From NCBI GenBank assembly GCA_029448655.1, contig JACCLO010000004.1, forward strand, positions 2,666,001 through 2,730,000: 64,000 nucleotides of DNA. Reading direction: 5' to 3'. A model generated the notes under the pieces. The model saw nothing but the letters and a program-made list of their open reading frames with translations. It was not told the DNA's origin and did no database searches. Source of the stretch: Wolfiporia cocos (taxonomy: Eukaryota; Basidiomycota; Agaricomycetes; Polyporales; Phaeolaceae). This document shows positions 1 to 11,433 of the stretch, piece after piece (the stretch's first letter is position 1; every line of letters starts with the position of its first letter). A program made the position numbers and the translations under genes.

Positions 1-436
1 CGTGTGTCCGTATCCGCCGTTGCTTCCCGAGGTTCCTCGGAATGGTCTTCTGAGAAAGCTCGTCCAAGGGAGAGTGGCGCCCGCAAAGTGACATAGTCGT
101 CCGGGCAGTTAGGCTAGCGGAGCAGGAGAGGATGTCGAAAGTCAATGAGCACCCTGAGATCGCCTAGCGTTTGGTGGCAGCAAGTGAAAATGAGCAAGTC
201 AAGTATGCCAGAGTGTCGTTTCCGTTCCGTCTCTGATGATAGAAGCTGAGGTTGATATCCAGAGGTCGTGTGACTATTCTCCCGCGCAGAAATAAGAGTA
301 GGATGTGCTAGGGACGGGGTGGGCTTGCAGGGCCTCACATGCAGGCAGACTGCCCCTGTCCCGACCGTGAGACATCAAGGTGCGTACTCAATACATACCG
401 GCTTCATACAGACTGGGGAGAAGCGTCCGATGTGCA
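1..436. other. left-edge intergenic stretch
   Basis: This is the region downstream of the minus-strand RsfS gene, up to the window edge. Open frames here are short and match no family I recognise. A minus-strand ATG at 94 opens a frame running off the left edge, which could be the start of a gene outside the window, but 31 codons are not enough to support a call. Confidence 0.4.
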
Positions 437-1214
437 TCACCAGTCCCGCCTATCGGGGAAGTACCTCTCCCGTGCATCTCTGCTCACGATGTGCACCGCA
501 AACTCGCCCGCGTCGATCATGGCCCAGTCATCATTCACGCGCTTCTTCGAGTTTGGCGGCAACGGCAGCGGAGGCGTTGTCGTCAGCAGCTGCGCGCACG
601 TCAGGACCCACGCCCGCACGGAGCACCATCCCAGCCAGACTCACCGTCCTGCGCACGACCCGGACGACCGACTCGATCGCGCCGCGCTTCTCCGTGCCCT
701 CCTTGACCTGTCAGACACATGAGCCTCGCGCGATCGCAGACCCAGACCCGCCCCGCCCACGCACCTGCGCAACGACGAGCCAGCTCCAGATGCCGCCCGT
801 GTAGTCGCCCACGCCCTCGCCGGAGTACGTCCGGCCGCGCTTCCGGCGCCCCTTCGGCACCGTCTCGGGGAGCGGGGGGCCGACCGCGGTCGGGATCGGC
901 TCGCGCACGCGGAGCGTGCCCGGCTCGAGGTGCGGCGACGCGGCGAGCGCGGCGTGCAGCGCGGCGATGGGGCTTTCGGGCGCGATGGCGGCAGGGAGCG
1001 GGGGGAGCGGCTCGGTGGGGGACGGGCGGAGGTGGGGCGGCGTCGAGCGCGAGGGCCCGGCTTCGGAGGGGTCGACGAACCAAGGGAGGGCGGCCGCGGA
1101 GGGAGGGAGAGAGGAGGCGGTGGCGAGGGTGCGCCGAGGAAGGTCGAGGCAGCGCGGGCGGGGGCACGAGCGTGCGTAGAGTTTGAACGTCTGCGTTGCT
1201 GAGCGCGATGCCAT
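437..1214 (-). CDS. mitochondrial ribosomal silencing factor RsfS/Iojap-like
   Basis: Predicted member of the RsfS/Iojap (DUF143, MALSU1) family, which binds ribosomal protein L14 and controls joining of the mitochondrial ribosomal subunits; related to the N-terminal part of yeast Atp25. Three exons keep frame: 1214-765, 707-645 and 589-437, giving 221 residues. The first ATG with a basic, hydroxylated N-terminus (MASRSATQTFKLYARSC) fits a mitochondrial presequence and fixes the start. The family core follows in the order GGIWSWLVVAQ, VKEGTEKRGAIESVVRVVR, then NDDWAMIDAGEFAVHI near the C-terminus. Both introns are about 55 nt with GT-AG ends. The first exon is very GC-rich and Pro/Ala-rich, so its N-terminal half is poorly constrained. 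The gene is divergent from SHR3 across about 1.3 kb. Family identity is secure; the exact mitochondrial role is inferred from the family. Confidence 0.85.
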
Positions 1215-2495
1215 GGCTGGTAGATGGAGGGGCGGAATGGGAACATAGGGCGCCAAAATGCTATTTTGGCGAAATGCTACAGAAAATGCAAGGCGCTTAT
1301 TACCGCTTTATATTACACTCATATTACACTCAGATTGCAAACCGTGGGATTCCTCTTCCACTTCTCGGCGTCTCTGCCTCGGGCTTATGTAAGCCATGCA
1401 CGCTGGAATAAAGCTGCCGCCTAATTAGTCTCGAGCGGATATTGCATCTCTGACAAACCAAGAATTGTCAGCTGTCTATCAAAAATGAAATCTGTTGACT
1501 CTCTCGAGATTGGTCCCTGCAATGATAGTGGGGGTCGTTGAACTCCTACTCCTTAAAGCTTTCATAGGACAATGTACTTCACCGAGTTCGTTGAGAAACG
1601 ATCGGAAGTGTTGCAGAAGGTCTTCGATGTCACAACACACTTTTCAGTTGGAATTAACGATGTTGTCGCCATGGCCTGCGTTGGCTTTGTGAGTGTAATA
1701 CAAGCCTCTTCTACATAAACTGCTGAGTTTCTACCGTGGTCGGATGAGCTAAATCAGACGGCGGGGAGGGAGATGAGAATGTCACCGCTTCAAGGGCTTG
1801 GGTGTATTGCTGAGCGGCGTTGGCTAGGGGTCTGGCATGCTACTATCGGGCGCAAAGGAATTCTTGTTCTCCTCTATGCCTAGGTCAGCCACTTGAAACG
1901 CGTGTCGACATAGAATAAGAGCTTTCCTCCGACCCAATGGACTTCCTGGTCTTTCCCAGCGCGGGAGAGAGTAAGGGACGGTGGACCTGGAATATAGACA
2001 TAAGCATTGCAGGATTGATATGAGATCAGCGAGAACGACCCACAAGGCTCTTGTTATCCAACCTGGAGGATGACATGCACTAAATGCCTGCCAGTGGTAA
2101 GCTGTAAAGTAGAGCCATTGGCCTCCCAGATCGTGCTCTCCAGGACACCGGTGGCGATGGCCTTTCGTTAGCACCCCTTGCTCGGCAAGCTGGAGTGATC
2201 GGGCCACGTGGCGGACGCCGGCTGTGAGCACTGCTGAGGCAGCTGTGGCCTTGTTCGCTCTCTTCGCCCCATCCCCGCTGGCTGCAGCAGCCTCGCTCGC
2301 AATGCGCACCCGAGGAAGGCAACCGTGAACACAGCTCGGACGACGACGGGCGGCTGCCATATGGGGAACGCCGATCAGTTGCGGCCAAGGCAGCTGTCCG
2401 CTATCCTTGGATATCACGCGCAACTGCTGCAGCAGCTCACTCTGCGCCCACCTTCGTCCCATCCACCGCCGTGCACCGCGCCCCGCTATCCGACA
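1215..2495. other. divergent intergenic region RsfS/SHR3
   Basis: About 1.28 kb lies between two divergent starts and should contain both promoters. A minus-strand frame of 212 codons (2462-1824) is open here but has no recognisable domain, signal peptide or splice pattern. I see no repeats or RNA gene. An unrecognised gene cannot be excluded. Confidence 0.4.
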
Positions 2496-3182
2496 ATGGC
2501 GGGCCTTCGCATGAGCGTCGTCGTGAGCGCGACGTCCTTCCTGCTCGGTGCGCCCATCCCACCGCTGACCGTGCCCACAGCCGAGACAGACGCCGCACAG
2601 GTCTCCTCTTCACCCACTGGATCGCCGACTCCCTCACCCTCTGGAAGTCACCCGAGACGCAGACGGACCAGCGCCTCTGGGCCGCCGCGGCATACTACAC
2701 GATCCTCACGCGCATGCCGCCCCCGCTCGCATACGCCTACGCCGCCGTCGCCCTCGCCGGCGGCGCGACCATCCTCTGGTCCCTCCGCGACGGCCGCGCC
2801 GGCAACCTCATGTTCGACGGCGGCAGCATCTGTGCGTCCCTTCTCTCCCGCCCGTACACGCGCCCGTGTGGCTGACCCCGCGGCAGTCCTCTACGGCACC
2901 GCGATCTACGTCTACATCAGCTCCGTGCTGCCGAGCATATCCACGTACTTCACGGACCTCGCGCACCCTGCCCTCTCCGGGGGTGCGCCGGCGGCCCTCC
3001 CGCCGTTCCCGCAGGACCTGCACCGCCCGACGTTCGAGCTCGCGTCCTCGCACCTCATCTGCAGCGTCGTCCTCACCGGCGTCCTCACGCTCCAGGCCGG
3101 CCGCTGGTGGGCCGAGCAGGCGGACACGGACGACGAGGACGACGTGCCTGACGAGGCGGGCGAGACCAAGAAAACAAAATGA
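2496..3182 (+). CDS. SHR3: SHR3-type ER chaperone for amino-acid permeases
   Basis: Shr3 is an endoplasmic-reticulum membrane protein that prevents aggregation of amino-acid permeases and lets them load into COPII vesicles. Exons 2496-2547, 2601-2831 and 2887-3182 join in frame to 192 residues, close to the family size. The N-terminus reads ATSFLLG then, across intron 1, LLFTHWIADSLTLWKSP, a family signature. Further matches are GGATILWSL, GNLMFDGGSIFLYG (formed only after removing intron 2) and CSVVLTGVLTLQAGRWW. Four hydrophobic segments are visible, followed by a charged cytosolic tail rich in Asp, Glu and Lys, as in yeast Shr3. The start is the ATG at 2496; an ATG 15 nt further on is also possible. 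The gene stands alone, convergent with RAD18. Confidence 0.9.
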   Translation: MAGLRMSVVVSATSFLLGAPIPPLTVPTAETDAAQVSSSPTGSPTPSPSGSHPRRRRTSASGPPRHTTRSSRACRPRSHTPTPPSPSPAARPSSGPSATAAPATSCSTAAASVRPFSPARTRARVADPAAVLYGTAIYVYISSVLPSISTYFTDLAHPALSGGAPAALPPFPQDLHRPTFELASSHLICSVVLTGVLTLQAGRWWAEQADTDDEDDVPDEAGETKKTK

Positions 3183-3804
3183 GTTGCCGCGCGTCCGCGC
3201 GAGTGCAGCTGAGGAGCCGTGGGCAGGAGGCCGGCGCGAAAGGATATTTCACGGCTAATTCTCTGTGCTATCGATATCGTTGCTGTATTGGACCACCGTC
3301 GAGCTTGGTTATGCGTATGCACCGTGCATCATGTCCGGTCGACGTGTGCGAGGTGTGCCTTTCCACAAGGAGACTGTAAGAAGACTGTGCTACACACGCT
3401 GGGAGCGGCGATGATCTCGGTGCCTTTACATTCCAGTAAGATCCATGTCCGTGAGGCGAGCCGCCAGCAATCGCGTCAGCGAGGAGCGCTACACTCGCTG
3501 GGACTCCTCGCGATCGGCATTGGTGGCCCCGCGCGCTAATGAAGCTTGCACATAAGCTGGCGAGGGAAGAACAAGCGCCGTGCAAAAAGTGTATGTCTCT
3601 TTGATAAGCTCAGGACCACAAGGACCCACTACTAATATCGTAGCGGGAATGGCGGAAATAGCAATATTATGATCCGACAGTATTATAATCAATTGTAATA
3701 CATGGTAATTTTGGCCAGCAATAGATCAGGCGTAAGAACCCACTACTGATGTAGCAGGAATAACGTTAGAGTACAGACTCGACTGTTCCCCAGTCTGAGC
3801 TCAA
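3183..3804. other. convergent intergenic region SHR3/RAD18
   Basis: Both flanking genes end here, so the stretch should hold two 3' ends. No open frame is convincing. It contains two similar hairpin-prone elements near 3624 and 3737, listed separately. Confidence 0.45.
3624..3761. repeat. pair of similar hairpin-prone elements
   Basis: Two copies of a short motif, ACCCACTACT followed by a few bases and GTAGCRGGAAT, start near 3624 and 3737. Each copy is also an imperfect inverted repeat (CCCACTAC against GTAGCGGG). They sit between two convergent 3' ends, so a role in 3'-end formation or simply decayed repeat DNA are both possible. Confidence 0.35.
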
Positions 3805-5469
3805 TCAACATCTCCCTCCTAGGTTGTGTTTTCTGACATCAAGCGTACGTTGAACAATAATCAATGAATTGTCCTGCATCCCCGTCGTTTCCCTCCCATC
3901 TTCGCCCGCCCGCCCCTCCCTCCCCGTCCCCGCCACCTTCTTCGGCCGCGCAGCCTCCACGAGCTCCCGGAACGCCGCGCTATTCGCCCTCTGCACCGCA
4001 CAGATCAGCACACAAGCGACACAGACAGCCCACACGCATCACGCACCTGGTGCGCGCCCGCATCGACGTCCGCCGCGGCGCGCCGCGCATTTGCCGCGCG
4101 GAGCCCGTCCTCCCACCGCTTGAGCGCGCGCTTGAGCTGCGCGGACGACTGCTGGTCCGCGGGCGCGCGGTCCGCGTTCGCGTTGTAGAGCGTCACCCAC
4201 CTGCGCGCGCGGCGGATGTGGTCAGCACGGGGGGCGGAGAGAGAGAGAGACGGAGAGAGAGACGCACTTCTGGTGCCGCCGCTCCCATGCAGCGCGGTCG
4301 CCCGCGGTCGGCAGGCCGTGCTCCGCGAGCATCTCTTGCAGCCGCCTGTCTTTGAGCGTCGCATACGCTACCTTCGGGAGGTACCCCGCCTCGCCGGCCT
4401 CGCTCGCCCTGTCGTCGCAGCCCGCGCATTCGTCACCGTGCAGCCCAGCGACGCGACAAGTGCTCGGCGTACCGCTCTTTCTGCTTCTCCTTTGACCTGC
4501 GGGAGGGCGGCCCGCCGCCGCCGCCGCCGTCGAACAGCTTCGTCCACTGTGCCTTTTGCTTGTCCTTGTACCTCGAGCCTGCTCTCGAAACGTGCGGGCG
4601 CGAGTTAGACGGGCCGCCTGCGCTCGGGGTGAGCGTGCACCCGCTGTCTATGTGCTGGTTGATCGACTCGAGCGGGACGTGTCGCTGGCACAGCGGGCAC
4701 TCTACTACACTGGAGCTGTTTGGGGAGCGGAGCTCAGATAGGGGCGAATCGCTCTGGCTCTGTGATTTCGACGGGAGGCCGGCCTCTTGTGCGCGGATGT
4801 GGCTGTCTAGACGTGGACAAACATGAGGCACAAATGGTTTTATGTATAGATGTGCGCACTTGTGGCAGAACCTCTGGAGCTGAAGTACGGGGACGTACCG
4901 CCGAGGTACTCAACTTCGGCGTCCGAGTCCTCCTCCGAGAGCGTACGCTGCCTCTTGCGCGGTCTCTGCTCCGAGTCTTCGTGTCCAGACGAACCATTAG
5001 CAGCCGGCAAGTCGCCGACATGACGTCGTTCCTCTGCCTTTGAGAGGCGCAATATAAATTCCCTGAGGACGTGAGTGCGAGCGAAGGACGAGGTGCGGAG
5101 GGCCGCTCACCTCGACTCGCTCCATGCCTTGACTGCGCTCTCAGCAGCCGTGTTTTTCCTCAGATGTGCTTCCGTTGCGGGCTGGCGGCAGCTCGGGCAT
5201 TCCTGCTTGGCATCTAGGGCCTGGCGGATGCACTGCCGAGATGTCAGCGTCGGCGAGCCATTCAAAACCGTGCAATGGACCTATACCAGTGAGCAGAAGG
5301 AGTGGCCGCAGTTGATTGACATGGGAGCATCGTAAAAGTCCCTACAGACGCTACAACGCAGAGAATCGTCGAGGAGGCGTAGTCCGGGAGCGACATCCTG
5401 CGGAGGAAAGTCGGTGGGGTCGTGGGCGTCTGGGGCATCGAGAAGACTCTGCAAATCAGTGGCCACCAT
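3805..5469 (-). CDS. RAD18: E3 ubiquitin ligase RAD18 (postreplication repair)
   Basis: RAD18 acts with the E2 RAD6 in the nucleus to monoubiquitinate PCNA at stalled forks. Seven exons (5469-5287, 5232-5111, 5062-4899, 4806-4473, 4408-4268, 4200-4047, 3990-3805) join in frame to 427 residues. The order of domains is that of the family: a C3HC4 RING at about 39-76 (LRCSVCRDFYDAP, CGHSFCS, ECPSCR), a UBZ4 zinc finger at about 190-216 (VECPLCQRHV with INQHIDSGC), and a SAP-like segment at about 280-320 (LPKVAYATLKDRRLQEML, EHGLPTAGDR). A glycine run encoded by GCC repeats follows the UBZ. The start is the ATG at 5469. The upstream region carries MluI-box-like motifs, which would fit cell-cycle expression. 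The last exon codes for a low-complexity tail whose acceptor is the least certain junction. Confidence 0.93.
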
Positions 5470-5558
5470 CACAATATTAGCATATCCTGCAAATCAGTCG
5501 GTCGTTTTGAGCAACTCCTCCGTCTCGCTTTTGCGATTCTCCTTGGTGTGTGGTGTTC

Positions 5559-5620
5559 ACGCGAGACGCGAGTCGTGGACCTCAGAATGAGCGCGTCGGG
5601 TGTGACAGTGACAGACGCGT
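5559..5620. promoter_or_regulatory. cluster of MCB-like motifs upstream of RAD18
   Basis: The perfect MluI cell-cycle box ACGCGT lies at 5615-5620, and two ACGCGA near-matches at 5559-5564 and 5566-5571, 90-150 bp upstream of the RAD18 start. In fungi the MBF complex binds ACGCGT in promoters of replication and repair genes. Binding here is inference. Confidence 0.4.
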
Positions 5621-5751
5621 CTCTTGTGCACGTGATGTAGCGTGCAGCGGTGTCACACTGACACGCGCGCGCGGGAATTCACTACTAGGGACTTGTAAAG
5701 TACGTTTATTATGGATTTGCTGTCGCTCTTGCTCTCATGCTACAATGACCC

Positions 5752-8700
5752 TCAATAATCGTCCTCCCTCGGCCTCAGCGCCTGCAGGCGCTGCATCGAC
5801 TCGCGCAGCTCCGTCTCCCAGAACACCGCTGCCTCCTTCTCCTCCACCACCTTCTTCTCCAGCTCGTTAGCCGTCACCGGCCTGTACGACCCGTCCCCCA
5901 TCTTCACCGTGCCAATGCAGTCGAACCGCGCGAGCGTGTTGCCCACGCGCGGGAGCATGCCGTGCACATCCCACCCGTTGTCGTTGAAGGAGAGCACAGC
6001 GCGCACCGCGGCGGTATTGATGTCCCTGTGCAGCTCCTCCAGCTTGGACAGCTGCACTTCCATCCAGCGCGCGCGGCGCTCGAGCGCGAGGGTCAGCGCC
6101 GCAACCTCGTCCTCCTTGCCCTGCGTGCTCTGTTCGTCACCGGCATCGTCAAGGAAATCATCACCCTTGAGCATGTCCCGCAGCACGCCGTCAAACGACG
6201 AGTTGTCGTCCCAGGTCTTCCTGGGCAGCAGACGGAGCAGATCCGAGATCGTCTGAGTCAGCGTCTCGAGCAGTTGCTGGAAAGACGAGACGGCATTGTC
6301 GATCGACCCTGAAGGCATATTGTTCGCGAAGGACCCGCCGCCCACAGAGAGCGCGGACAAGGCGTGCACCAACGGCCCGTATTTCAATGGCATCTTCGCA
6401 GCCGGGTTGATCTTTTGGAGATCAAAGAATGGGTGCCTGGGGAGGTTCATCCATGGGAACTCACCGTCCAGCTCGTACAAGAGCTGCTCGAGCGAAGCTT
6501 GTTGGGTCACCGGCGCACAATCGACTGACTGCGCGCGCGAAGTGTTGGTGCTGCTCTCCACGGTACGCCCTTCAAGAAATCCAGGCGCCTCTGAGGTTGC
6601 CGCAGACGGGAGTGTGGAAGCGGACTCGTTATTCGCCTCGTCCTTGGGGATCCTGATGGGTTTTGCGATTGGCCTGTTCTTCTTCGGCATCTTGGACAAA
6701 ATGGGCTCCTGGGCGGCCGGTTGAGCCACCGCAATCGGCGCAGATGCCTGCTTGGACGCTTGCGGCCGTCGAGGGGTCTGCTCGAGCTGCGGAGATGACG
6801 AGGTCGTCGTCGGTTCGGTTTCGGCCTGTCTCGCGGAAACGGCCGCATTCGCTGCCTTGGATGCTTTCGCACTAGCGGCAGCCGCCCTCTTGGCCTGTTC
6901 CTTCTCTGCTCTCTCCCTTGCTGCCTGCTCCCTCGCCGCCTTCTCCTTCTCGGCCTTCTCTTTTTCCTGCCTCTCCTTCTCGGCCTTCTCTTTGGCGACC
7001 CGCTCCCTCTCGGCCTTCTCCCTCTCGGCTTTCTCCTTGGCGGCTTTCTCCTTCTCGGCCTTGAGGATGATAGCTTTCTCCTTTTCCGCGGCCTTCTCCT
7101 GCGCGATCCTCTCCTTTTCCGCTGCCCGTACAACGGCCTTTTCTTGCGCTATGCGTTGCTTCTCAGCGGCCCGTTCCGCGCTGGCGGCCTTCTTCGCTGC
7201 TCTGCGCTCTGCCCTGGACTGTGCGGTGCCAGACGCTGACAGGTCAAGCTGTTGCTGGCGGCGACCGGGAGGCTCGACCGCCGACAAGGCAGGAAAATCC
7301 GAAGAGGACAAGGCGGGGGAGGGGACAACAGAGGGCTCAAGAGAAGGAGACGCCGAGACTTTGTGGAAGGGGGATTAGAAACCGGCGATAAAACAGGAGC
7401 AAGAACATGTCAGCGTCGAAGCACACACGGCACACCCTACCGCGAGGACAGATGCACAGGAAGGCGGTAGCATGGAGGAGAGGACCGGGCCGTTGCCATG
7501 AGACAAGGAGATATCAAGGCCGAAGATACAGTTTCCGCACTGAAAGCACGGTGCTCGGTACTCTGACCTGGGACTCCCTCCCCTGAAAATGAAGATATAA
7601 GTACTCACCCTGTGCGGAGCCACTTCCTCGGGAAATATCCACATTGGCCACTTGTCCATAAATGCTACCTTCGGATCCACCCCCCTGCATGCCATTTGCT
7701 AGTGACAGACCTGGTGGAGGACCAAACGGGATGCGCTGGGAAGGGATATTGTCCGTCGATGGGCTGTTGGCAAAGGCGGAATCATGTGTGTTTTGAGCGG
7801 TAATCGGTGAGGCCAATCTCGCAGACATGATGGCCGGGTCATTGAACGGCTGGTTCGGGCTTGTCTTGTATGGAGATTGATCTGTGTAATGTACAGGATG
7901 TTGCGATACGTACAAATGCGAGGCGATACACAAGGGGTGCGGATAGAACGTGGTCAATGACACGCCGGGGTATCACAATAGTCAAAAAGTCCTACCAGAC
8001 TGTCCATTACGTCGGCTGGATGTGATAAGGTCCCTGAGCTGCGCCTCGCTCACTCCCGACTCAAAAGGCTGGAACCGCCCAGACTGCTGCTGCTGTGGGA
8101 CATATGCGGGCTGAGCATGCTGTGCCAAAGGCGAGCTCATCGCAGAACTGCTTTGAGCGTGAGCGAACTCGGGGCGACTGTGAAACCATTGAGGCACAGT
8201 GCGATTCGCGGGCGATGCAAGTTCTGACGAGTTGTAATATGACATGTGAGAGACGCTGTCTCCGTGACCCAAAGGAGAAGCAGGATGGAGAGAGGATGAT
8301 GTCGACCCGTGTCGGCCTCGTGCGAACGTGAACCGAGACATTGGACGCTCTTCATCATGAGGCGAATAGCGACGTGAAAGTTGATCATCGCCAGTCTCCG
8401 CTGCGAAAGGGTTGAAGGATCCAGTATAGCCTGAGCTTCCCGTCGGCTGCCGCTCAAGAACTGGTGGCCGCGAGTTCAAGGGATCGTAGATTGGACGACC
8501 AGGATATGACAACCCAGGCGGCATCACCAACGGGTTGCTGACCGCATTCTGTCGCAAAGCCGGGAATGCGTCGAAGAACGTACCAGGGAACGGCGCGCTA
8601 GCTGCCGCATCCAAGTCAGGAAGAGGCAACGTTTCATCGACGTCGTCAGTAGCGAGCTTGGGATCCAGGTTGAAGCTGAAACCTCCGTATTCGCCATCGC

Positions 8701-10660
8701 CCTCGCTGAGCATCTGCAACATCCGATCGATCTCAGGGAACGGACTACGATCGACTGAGGGGGGTGGCATCTCGCGCCTGGCCCTGATGTCTTCCATCAA
8801 TGCCTGAGCCTGTGTCGACATCTGATACGATGGCTGTGAGGGCTGTGTGGAATTCTGGAGCGGCGACGAGACGGCAGATGTAGTGCGAGACGGTGGCGGC
8901 AAACCCGGAGGGGCACCAAGACCTGGGGGCACAGCTGGGATGCCAGGGGGCGCGGAAGGCACTTTTGCTTTGACCGCTGCAGGACGCACGGGAGACTCTG
9001 TTGGAGGAATCTCTTGATTGACTGAGCCAGTGTCGTCGGACTCCAAGGCAACAGACGGTGTTGACGGACGTGCAGATTGGGCAGCGGCTGTAATCAGATC
9101 CTTGGCCTTGTTTGACTTTGCGGTACTTGGCGTCGCGGGGCGGTTGGGTTGACCGGATCCCGCCGGGGTTGCAGGCCGCGAGTTTGATGCCTGTGAGGAT
9201 GCCTTGCCTGCGACCGATCCACTCTTGCGATCCCTGCCGCTATTGCGGATTTCCGTCGCGGCACTTATTGACGATCCCGAACGTTGCTGCCGCGCACCAG
9301 TCCCACCACGCCTTGACAGCCGCGGGGATGCTTGCAAATTACTGTTCATATTGGTGTGATTATGTAGCGCGGTAGAGGACGTGCTTGCATTGCCTTTAGC
9401 GGTAGCCCACGATGCTGCCGGAGGCAAACCAGCTACATGAACGGTTAGTGGGGGAGATTCGCATATAAGAAGACAGGATTCACCGTCAGACTCATCACCC
9501 TTCTTGATGACCGTCGCTGTCCTGGTTCGGTTCTCCGTGTCCTTCATATGATGTTTGCTGAGCACATTGAGGTTAGCATGATCAGGATGTGATCGAGGGG
9601 CGGCACGTACAGCGTGGTTAGGTCTTCCTTCGTAAAGCAGTCACTCTCGTCTCCCCACTCGTGCAAATTCATGCACCCGTGATCCGGACAAGATACTCCA
9701 CGGAGAAAAGCCATGCAATACTTCGTCGTACCGTAGCTCGCTCTCATGATCTCGTTACCTCCGCCGGGCGAAGTTGCGCCGTCCACAGCGGCGATCGCAC
9801 GGGCGGCATCCTGTTGCCGATGGTAGGTGATGTACAGGCCTACCACGGGAGCACGTCCGCCTGGCGGCGTGCGCTTGACGATGATGATCTTGGAGATCCT
9901 CCCGTATTGGCCGAAATACTCGTTTGAGCGTAACGTCGGTATGAGCTGCTTGACCGTCAGCCCCGTGTCGACGATGAAGTGGTATGACTTGCCTCCTCCT
10001 TCGCGAACCTAGAGCCCATGCCTACTACGTAGACCACGTTGCGCTGCACGACACGGACATTGGCGAGATGCCGCCTGTTCAGTGCATCGAGTTCTTTGCG
10101 CTCACGCTCTCTCTGTTTCTTTTGCTGTGTCAGGCGCTTGTGGCTACCAAAATGGATTGTGGTAAGCGGACCACAGCCTCACAACAGGATGCTCAGAGGG
10201 GCCACGAGATCGTACTCACTCCTCCTTGTTGATCGGCTTGAACTGAACAGCCTCGTCTGTATACACCCTCCTGCACGCCGGACAGCGTCCGTTCAGGTTC
10301 TCCTTGATATGGTGCCAGCAGAAGCGACATATCTTACAGAAGGATTGACAAGTCAACTCTGTGCTGGAAGGGAGCAAATTTCGCCCGCATATAGCGACCT
10401 ACCTGGTAACCGCAAGGGCATGGCTTGAAGTTGAGGTCCGAGATGTCCATCTCTTCGAGACAGAGCGGGCATTCGGCGTCCTCCTTCAGTGAGGACAGCC
10501 ATCAGTGAGAGAAAACGCACACAGCACACAGGCAACGCACCGCTTCATCGTCGCTCCAATACGCGTCCTGTACGCCTGCGAGGACGTGCGATTTCGACGG
10601 ATTGGTGGCGTGCAACGCTGGCGCTGGCAACGGAGAGTGCGGATGTGCTCGAGACGACAT
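5752..10660 (-). CDS. NOT4: NOT4/CNOT4 RING-RRM E3 ligase of the CCR4-NOT complex
   Basis: NOT4 is the ubiquitin ligase subunit of CCR4-NOT, linking mRNA decay to protein quality control on stalled ribosomes. Exons with frame-consistent joins are 10660-10541, 10483-10403, 10332-10220, 10143-9993, 9948-9611, 9557-9484, 9432-7996 and 7881-7609; the last exon is about 7358-5752. The C4C4 RING is ECPLCLEEMDI, CPCGYQICRFCWHHI, CPACRRVY; then NRRHLANVRVVQRNVVYVVG leads into the RRM (LIPTLRSNEYFG, VGLYITYH) and a CCCH-like finger (CPDHGCMNLHEW). The junction FAKEE/QLIPT needs a GC-AG intron (9992-9949). The rest is Pro/Ser-rich, then a long Lys-Glu-Ala coiled coil from repeats around 6890-7200, then an alpha-helical C-terminal domain. 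Between 7358 and 7609 I could not find a GT-AG solution that keeps the frame, so one short exon is unresolved. Confidence 0.9.
6890..7200 (-). repeat. degenerate coding repeat (Lys-Glu-Ala coiled coil) in NOT4
   Basis: On the minus strand the codons for KEKAE-like units repeat many times with small changes (KEKAEKEKAA, REKAERERVA, KERQEKEK). The DNA shows recurrent CTTCTCGGCCTTCTC blocks on the plus strand. The product would be a long charged helix, and the array is a likely site of length variation between strains. Confidence 0.7.
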
Positions 10661-11433
10661 GGTGACTACAGAAGATACGCAGTGCTGCGAGCTGCAAGAT
10701 TACGGGCAGAGCGGGCAGAGGGTCGGGGAAGTGTAACAAACAGGTTGAGGGAACCGCGAACGACACGAGACGCTTTTCCTTGTGGCCCCCAGCAACAATG
10801 ACAAACAACACGACCGAGGCGCCCATGGTACCGAAGGCAATTTCAAGTTCGGAGCGGCTAAAGGCTCCGCCTTGCATTTGCGTAAAGCAGTCTCAAAGTA
10901 AACGCGAAGTTGCGTCGCAGCTCGTTTGTTCTTGGGCAGCAAAAGGCTGCGATATGATTGCTCTCTTTCCGGTCACCGAACCGTTCTTGGCCTACAAGTA
11001 CTGGTTCAAGTAATGAATTGCAGGGAATCGAGGCTCTTTGGTTGGGTAGTATTACCATCGAGGCTGGGAACTGTGTCTGGATGGAACAGCGGGAGCACTC
11101 TCACATGGCCTTAGGATGAACTGGACGAGCCAATCCGGCTAGTTATCATCACTCCCACATGTCGAATGATATACCACGCCTGCTCGAGCAGAGCAGCTTT
11201 CTAAATTGTACTTGATGTAGGGAGAGCACCTGAATGTAGTCTAATGGACAAGACCTATCGCGCATAAGATTTAACAAAGAAGGCGGATAGGATCCACGTA
11301 CAGCTTTGAGGCCTTTGTTAACTCCAGATATATCATTCAGACTGGACAGGTTGCGCCGTATCGTTTCGGGGAAGTTGGCTCAGCATGCCGCATCAAACCC
11401 GAAAGCATAAAGATAGCATATCGCACACAAGGA
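10661..11433. other. intergenic region NOT4 promoter / PDCD5 3' end
   Basis: About 770 bp separates the NOT4 start from the PDCD5 stop. Short overlapping frames exist on both strands (the longest about 110 codons on the minus strand), but none shows a family motif. I see no RNA gene. Confidence 0.4.

Noticed and set aside
1..94. Minus-strand frame from an ATG at 94 running off the left edge
   Set aside because: Only 31 codons in view, with no recognisable motif, so a truncated gene cannot be supported.
1824..2462. Minus-strand open frame of 212 codons starting with ATG, just upstream of SHR3
   Set aside because: No family motif, signal peptide or spliced homologue pattern; it occupies the SHR3 promoter, where long open frames arise by chance in GC-rich DNA. 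Kept only as a note.
10545..11058. Overlapping frames of 66-110 codons on the minus strand upstream of NOT4
   Set aside because: They overlap the NOT4 first exon or promoter and share no conserved motif; a frame with MGASVVLFVIVAGG looks membrane-like but has no support beyond one segment.
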